Below are positions 60,693-64,000 of a DNA stretch of 64,000 nucleotides, piece after piece. This DNA comes from Flavobacteriales bacterium (GTDB taxonomy: Bacteria; Bacteroidota; Bacteroidia; Flavobacteriales_F; PHOS-HE28). The stretch spans positions 62,001-126,000 of the forward strand of contig JACJZF010000001.1 in the NCBI GenBank assembly GCA_020635725.1, read 5' to 3'. The position numbers were made by a program, and so were the translations under genes. The notes under the pieces were generated by a model. The model worked only from the letters and a program-made list of their open reading frames with translations. It did no database searches and was not told the origin of the DNA. Positions within the stretch are counted from its first letter, which is position 1. Every line of letters begins with the position of its first letter.

Positions 60693-60720
60693 CGGAAGGG
60701 CGGGATGACCCGCCCTTCCG
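60693..60720 (-). terminator. Terminator after the right-edge T9SS gene
   Basis: 12-bp stem CGGAAGGGCGGG / CCCGCCCTTCCG with a 4-base loop. On the minus strand it is followed by CTTTTG, so it terminates the gene ending at 60741. Confidence 0.7.
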
Positions 60721-60740
60721 TTCCTGTGCTCAGTATAGGC

Positions 60741-63700
60741 TCAGCGCACCACCAGGCGCATGTTGGCCTGCCCATGGGCGTTGGTCAGACGCACGGAGTA
60801 GACCCCCGCGGCCAATGCGCCCTCCAGGCTGATCGCGTAGCGCCCGCCATTCACCATGGCCACGCGCTCCTGATGCGCGATGCGGCCGTTGGCGTCAAGC
60901 ACCAGCACGTCGGTAAGGGCTTCCTGACCGGAGTATGCGATGGCGAAGTCGCCCTGGTTCGGGTTGGGATAGAGTCCCCAGGCACCGAACGCGGCGCTGT
61001 TTAGGCCTTCGCAGATCTCCACCATCACCTCCACGTAGTTGTCGCTGAGGTCCAGGCAGCTTCCGGAGGTGGCCAGCTCCGTGACCGTGGAGCCCGGCTC
61101 CGCGCCGATGAGCGTGCCATTGAAGCTCACTCCCCAGACGCGATAGATGCCCAATGCCGCGCTGTTGAAGTCGATGGACCCGCCAGCCAGCTGCGCGATG
61201 ATCGCATCGTTCTCATCGGTCAGGAAGAAGGCGTAGTCCTCCAGGCTGGTGCTGGTGCTGATGAAGTCGATCACATCGGCCTCGGTGTCCTGGCACACAT
61301 CCACGCTGAAGGCCCCGCTGGAGGTCTCCACCATGCCGCCGTCGCACACCAGGTTCTCCTCGGCCCCGGTGAGGCAGATGCTGAATTGGCCGCCGTTGCC
61401 GAAGGTGAAGTTGCTGTACACGCGCACGAGGTAATCGGCGAACGGGGTCGTCGTCACTTCGACGGGAGCCCCCGGCTGGATCTCGCAGGCGATCTCATTG
61501 CCGCCGCATCCATCGGAGACCACGATCGCCCAATCCTCCATGGTGCCTTGGTCGAGGTTGATGGTCACCGTGGTGTTGTTGCCGGCGTTGAAGGTGTACC
61601 AGACATCGAGGTACATGTCTCCGGGATCATCGCAGGAGGGCTCGCCGCCATCGACCGTGGCGTAAGTGTTGTCACCGTTCACGGCGGAACCGGGGCAGTT
61701 CTCGGCCAGGTTCACGGAGAGGGGCAGCGCGTTCCCGCAATCGTCGTTGACCGGGGTGCAATCATTCACCACCACCGTTGCGCCGATCAGGTCCAAGGCG
61801 CCGCAGATGTCGCCGCCGCCCTGCACGAGCGCTTCATGGATCTCAAAGGCACTGGTGAAGCCCAGCTCGATGAGCAAGGGGTCGATCACCAACGGATCAT
61901 AGACGAGGGTGTGGAGCGTGTAGGTGCCGGGCAGCGCCACGGAGAAGACGGGTCCAGCGTTGAGCGCGATGATCGTGAGCTCAGCACCTTGGGTGAGGGC
62001 ATACGCCACCTCAAAGCCATCGGGCACAACGGCATCGCCATTCGGAGTTGCGCCAACCTGCACCTCGCCCATGGTGATGCACACGGGCGATTCATCGATC
62101 GTCAGCGTTCCCGCATCGGCATCGCACACGATGCATGTTTCCACGGTCACCGGCGCGCCGGCCACATCCAGGCTCGCGCAGATCGAGCCGCCGCCCTGCA
62201 CGAGCAGCGCGGCCACTTCGGCACCGGTGGTCACACCGAACTCCACCACACCCAGGTCCAGCGTCAGCGGGTCGTACACTAGCGTATGGATCGTGTACTG
62301 GTCAGCGGCCGTCACCGTGAAGGCCGGAGCGGCATCGGCTCCGATGATCACCAGGTCGGTGCCCTGCGTGAGCACGTAGATCGTCTCGAAGCCGGTGGGC
62401 ACGTTGCTGTTGCCATCGGGCGTGGCGCTGATGCTGGCCTCACCGGCCACCAGGCACACCTGCGACTCCACAGCGGTCAAGGTGCCCGCATCGGCATCGC
62501 ACACGATGCATTCCTCCACGGTGATCAGGATGCCATCCATGTCGAGCGCGCCACAAATGGAACCACCGCCTTGGATGAGCAGCGCCTCCAGGTCAAGTAG
62601 CGTGGTGACACCGAATTCTACCAGCCCCAGATCGATGGTGGCCGGGTCGAAGACCAGCGTATGCAGGTAATAATCGCCTGGTGCGTTCACGGTGAACAGA
62701 GGGAGGTCTTCACCATCGATGATCACAGGATCGGATCCGAGCGTGAGCGCATAGACCATCGCATAACCCGAAGGAACAACCGCGCTTCCATCGGGCGTGG
62801 CAGAGATATCCGCGGCACCGCCCTGCAGGCATACAGGTGTCTGGTCTGCAACAAGGGAGCCCGTCTCCGCCTCGCACGTGAGGCATTCCTCCACGGTCAC
62901 CGGCGCGCCGGCCACATCCAGGCTCGCGCAGATCGAGCCGCCGCCCTGCACGAGCAGCGCCGCTACTTCGGCACCGGTGGTCGCGCCGAACTCCACCACG
63001 CCCAGGTCCAGCGTCAGCGGGTCGTACACCAGCGTATGGATCGTGTATTGGTCAGCGGCCGTCACCGTGAAGGCCGGAGCGGCATCGGCACCGATGATCA
63101 CCAGGTCGATACCCTGCGTGAGCACGTAGATCGTCTCGAAGCCGGTGGGCACGTTGCTGTTGCCATCGGGCGAGGCGCTGATGGCGGCCTCACCCGCTTC
63201 GAGGCATACGTTGGCGGCCACGGGCGTGATCGTGCCGGCCATGGCGTCGCAGCCGGTGGGCTCGGGCCCGAGCACGCAGATGCTGAGCGCGGTGTTCGCG
63301 GGCACGTTCGTACCGAAGTGATACACCCGCACGTAATAGGTCTCGCCGACCGTGAGGCCACTCGCCGTGAGCACTTCGGTGTTGCCGGGGAACTGCTCAT
63401 CCACGCAATCCACGGGCGTGCCGTTGCAGGCACCCGAGCGCAGCTCCACCACCGCATCGAAGCCGGAACCGGTGGCCACTTGGATCTCGTGGCTCACGTC
63501 GGTGGCGGTGAAGGCGTACCACACGTCATCGTTCGATGTGCCGCCGCAGGCAGAAGCCGTGGTGGAGGCCGTGGCCAGCAGGATGGTGCCGTTCACCGGA
63601 TCGCAGGTCGTGCTGGGCGAGAGCACGGTGGCATTGGCGCAATCGTCGTTGGAGGGTGCCTGCGGAGCGTACACGCAGATGGTGAAGGTGGTGGTCGATG

Positions 63701-64000
63701 GCACGTTGTCGAACCAGTCGTAGACCCGGATATAGTAGGTCTGCCCCACGGTGAGCCCGCCTGCGGAGAGCACCTCCACACCGCCAGCGTTGGCGCCGTC
63801 GCGGCAGGCGATGTTCGTGCCATCGCATCCGCCCGAGCGCAGGTCGATCACGCCATCGAAGCCGGCGCTGCAGGCCACTTCGATCACCTGCGAGGTGGCG
63901 GTGGCCACGAAACTGTACCAGACATCCTCGTTCGCCGTGCCCGTGAAGCCACCGCACAGGATGGCGGGGATCGACTCGGTCGCGCCGGCCACATCGCCGG
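60741..64000 (-). CDS. Repeat-rich T9SS-exported protein, C-terminal part (runs off right edge)
   Basis: About 1086 codons visible; the start lies beyond the window. From the right edge inward: two pre-peptidase/CUB-like repeats (DDVWYAFTATD, ELRSGACNGTPVDC, VGETYYVRVYHFG), then four repeats of about 125 aa (units beginning near 63245, 62870, 62490 and 62115) with the pattern GFETIYVLTQG, YTIHTLVYDPL, LLVQGGGSICASLD. Another PPC-like domain follows (WYTFNAGNNTTVTINLDQG) and a T9SS type A tail (LYPNPNQGDFAIAY, LDANGRIAHQ, AAGVYSVRLT, MRLVVR). Units 1 and 3 are almost identical in DNA, while 2 and 4 are diverged. Probably a surface protein; ligand unknown. Confidence 0.88.
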   Translation of the reverse strand, partial: GDVAGATESIPAILCGGFTGTANEDVWYSFVATATSQVIEVACSAGFDGVIDLRSGGCDGTNIACRDGANAGGVEVLSAGGLTVGQTYYIRVYDWFDNVPSTTTFTICVYAPQAPSNDDCANATVLSPSTTCDPVNGTILLATASTTASACGGTSNDDVWYAFTATDVSHEIQVATGSGFDAVVELRSGACNGTPVDCVDEQFPGNTEVLTASGLTVGETYYVRVYHFGTNVPANTALSICVLGPEPTGCDAMAGTITPVAANVCLEAGEAAISASPDGNSNVPTGFETIYVLTQGIDLVIIGADAAPAFTVTAADQYTIHTLVYDPLTLDLGVVEFGATTGAEVAALLVQGGGSICASLDVAGAPVTVEECLTCEAETGSLVADQTPVCLQGGAADISATPDGSAVVPSGYAMVYALTLGSDPVIIDGEDLPLFTVNAPGDYYLHTLVFDPATIDLGLVEFGVTTLLDLEALLIQGGGSICGALDMDGILITVEECIVCDADAGTLTAVESQVCLVAGEASISATPDGNSNVPTGFETIYVLTQGTDLVIIGADAAPAFTVTAADQYTIHTLVYDPLTLDLGVVEFGVTTGAEVAALLVQGGGSICASLDVAGAPVTVETCIVCDADAGTLTIDESPVCITMGEVQVGATPNGDAVVPDGFEVAYALTQGAELTIIALNAGPVFSVALPGTYTLHTLVYDPLVIDPLLIELGFTSAFEIHEALVQGGGDICGALDLIGATVVVNDCTPVNDDCGNALPLSVNLAENCPGSAVNGDNTYATVDGGEPSCDDPGDMYLDVWYTFNAGNNTTVTINLDQGTMEDWAIVVSDGCGGNEIACEIQPGAPVEVTTTPFADYLVRVYSNFTFGNGGQFSICLTGAEENLVCDGGMVETSSGAFSVDVCQDTEADVIDFISTSTSLEDYAFFLTDENDAIIAQLAGGSIDFNSAALGIYRVWGVSFNGTLIGAEPGSTVTELATSGSCLDLSDNYVEVMVEICEGLNSAAFGAWGLYPNPNQGDFAIAYSGQEALTDVLVLDANGRIAHQERVAMVNGGRYAISLEGALAAGVYSVRLTNAHGQANMRLVVR
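62140..62432 (-). repeat. Long direct repeat within the right-edge T9SS gene, copy 1 (unit 3)
   Basis: Nearly identical over almost 300 bases to 62890-63182, with only scattered single changes. The intervening unit is clearly diverged. The offset is 750 bases, twice the 375-base unit length. Confidence 0.85.
62890..63182 (-). repeat. Long direct repeat within the right-edge T9SS gene, copy 2 (unit 1)
   Basis: Partner of 62140-62432 (see there). The identity is far above that of either copy to the unit between them, a sign of gene conversion or recent duplication of a two-unit block. Confidence 0.85.

Overview
The window comes from a GC-rich member of the Bacteroidota, most likely a Flavobacteriales-type lineage. 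The evidence is seven secreted proteins with type IX secretion (T9SS) C-terminal sorting domains, a SUF iron-sulfur operon, GldL-like and CHU_C/gliding-type C-terminal sequences, an ABC-permease/M1-peptidase fusion, LytTR/Y_Y_Y-type two-component signalling, and TAnnTTTG-like -7 boxes close to many start codons. No rRNA, tRNA, CRISPR array, insertion sequence or prophage was found. Almost everything is chromosomal housekeeping plus secreted-protein genes; the unusual signal lies in small dispersed repeats.

Layout. 1-1736: 5' part of polA (minus). 1864-4979: diheme cytochrome and FG-GAP/T9SS protein. 5043-9610 (minus): M28/QC-like peptidase, cysS, YwqK-like protein and a threonine-dehydrogenase-like SDR. 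9719-13756: T9SS beta-propeller protein (minus), trhO and hmgA (plus). 13757-16783: a small accessory island of base composition unlike its flanks. It holds an ORF bracketed by a duplicated hmgA 3' end, two membrane proteins, two copies of a long dispersed element, and a toxin-antitoxin pair whose toxin has a nonsense codon. 16914-21061: aminopeptidase P, a GldL-motif protein, a T9SS protein and two small ORFs. 21508-25577: LytTR regulator, sensor kinase and small lipoprotein in one operon. 25716-33427: helical-repeat protein, T9SS protein, thiL and a second-type DnaE. 33434-37976 (minus): ABC ATPase and permease-peptidase. 38191-41662: T9SS protein and dinB. 41824-50406: sufA-sufB-antiporter-sufC-sufD-sufS-DUF2199-sufE-sufT-DUF2480. 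50496-54493: HExxH secreted protein and purF (convergent, overlapping). 54633-64000: a type-B T9SS giant, kynurenine-pathway genes (3-hydroxyanthranilate dioxygenase and ACMS decarboxylase), a small secreted protein, and the C-terminal part of a repeat-rich T9SS protein that runs off the right edge.

Most noteworthy: several families of short modular repeats (CAACnnn heptamers, GAGTnnn heptamers, CGCAACGA octamers, CGCAGAGA-type repeats), often arranged as inverted pairs, sit between genes and also in frame inside conserved genes: three insertions in dnaE, one in sufS, one plus a repeat-derived tail in trhO. At two places (hmgA and the DUF2480 gene) the 3' end of a gene is present twice, with new sequence between the copies. 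Together these look like products of an active short-repeat or palindrome insertion process, with some insertions tolerated as extra peptide loops. This is inference from one window; genome-wide counts would test it.
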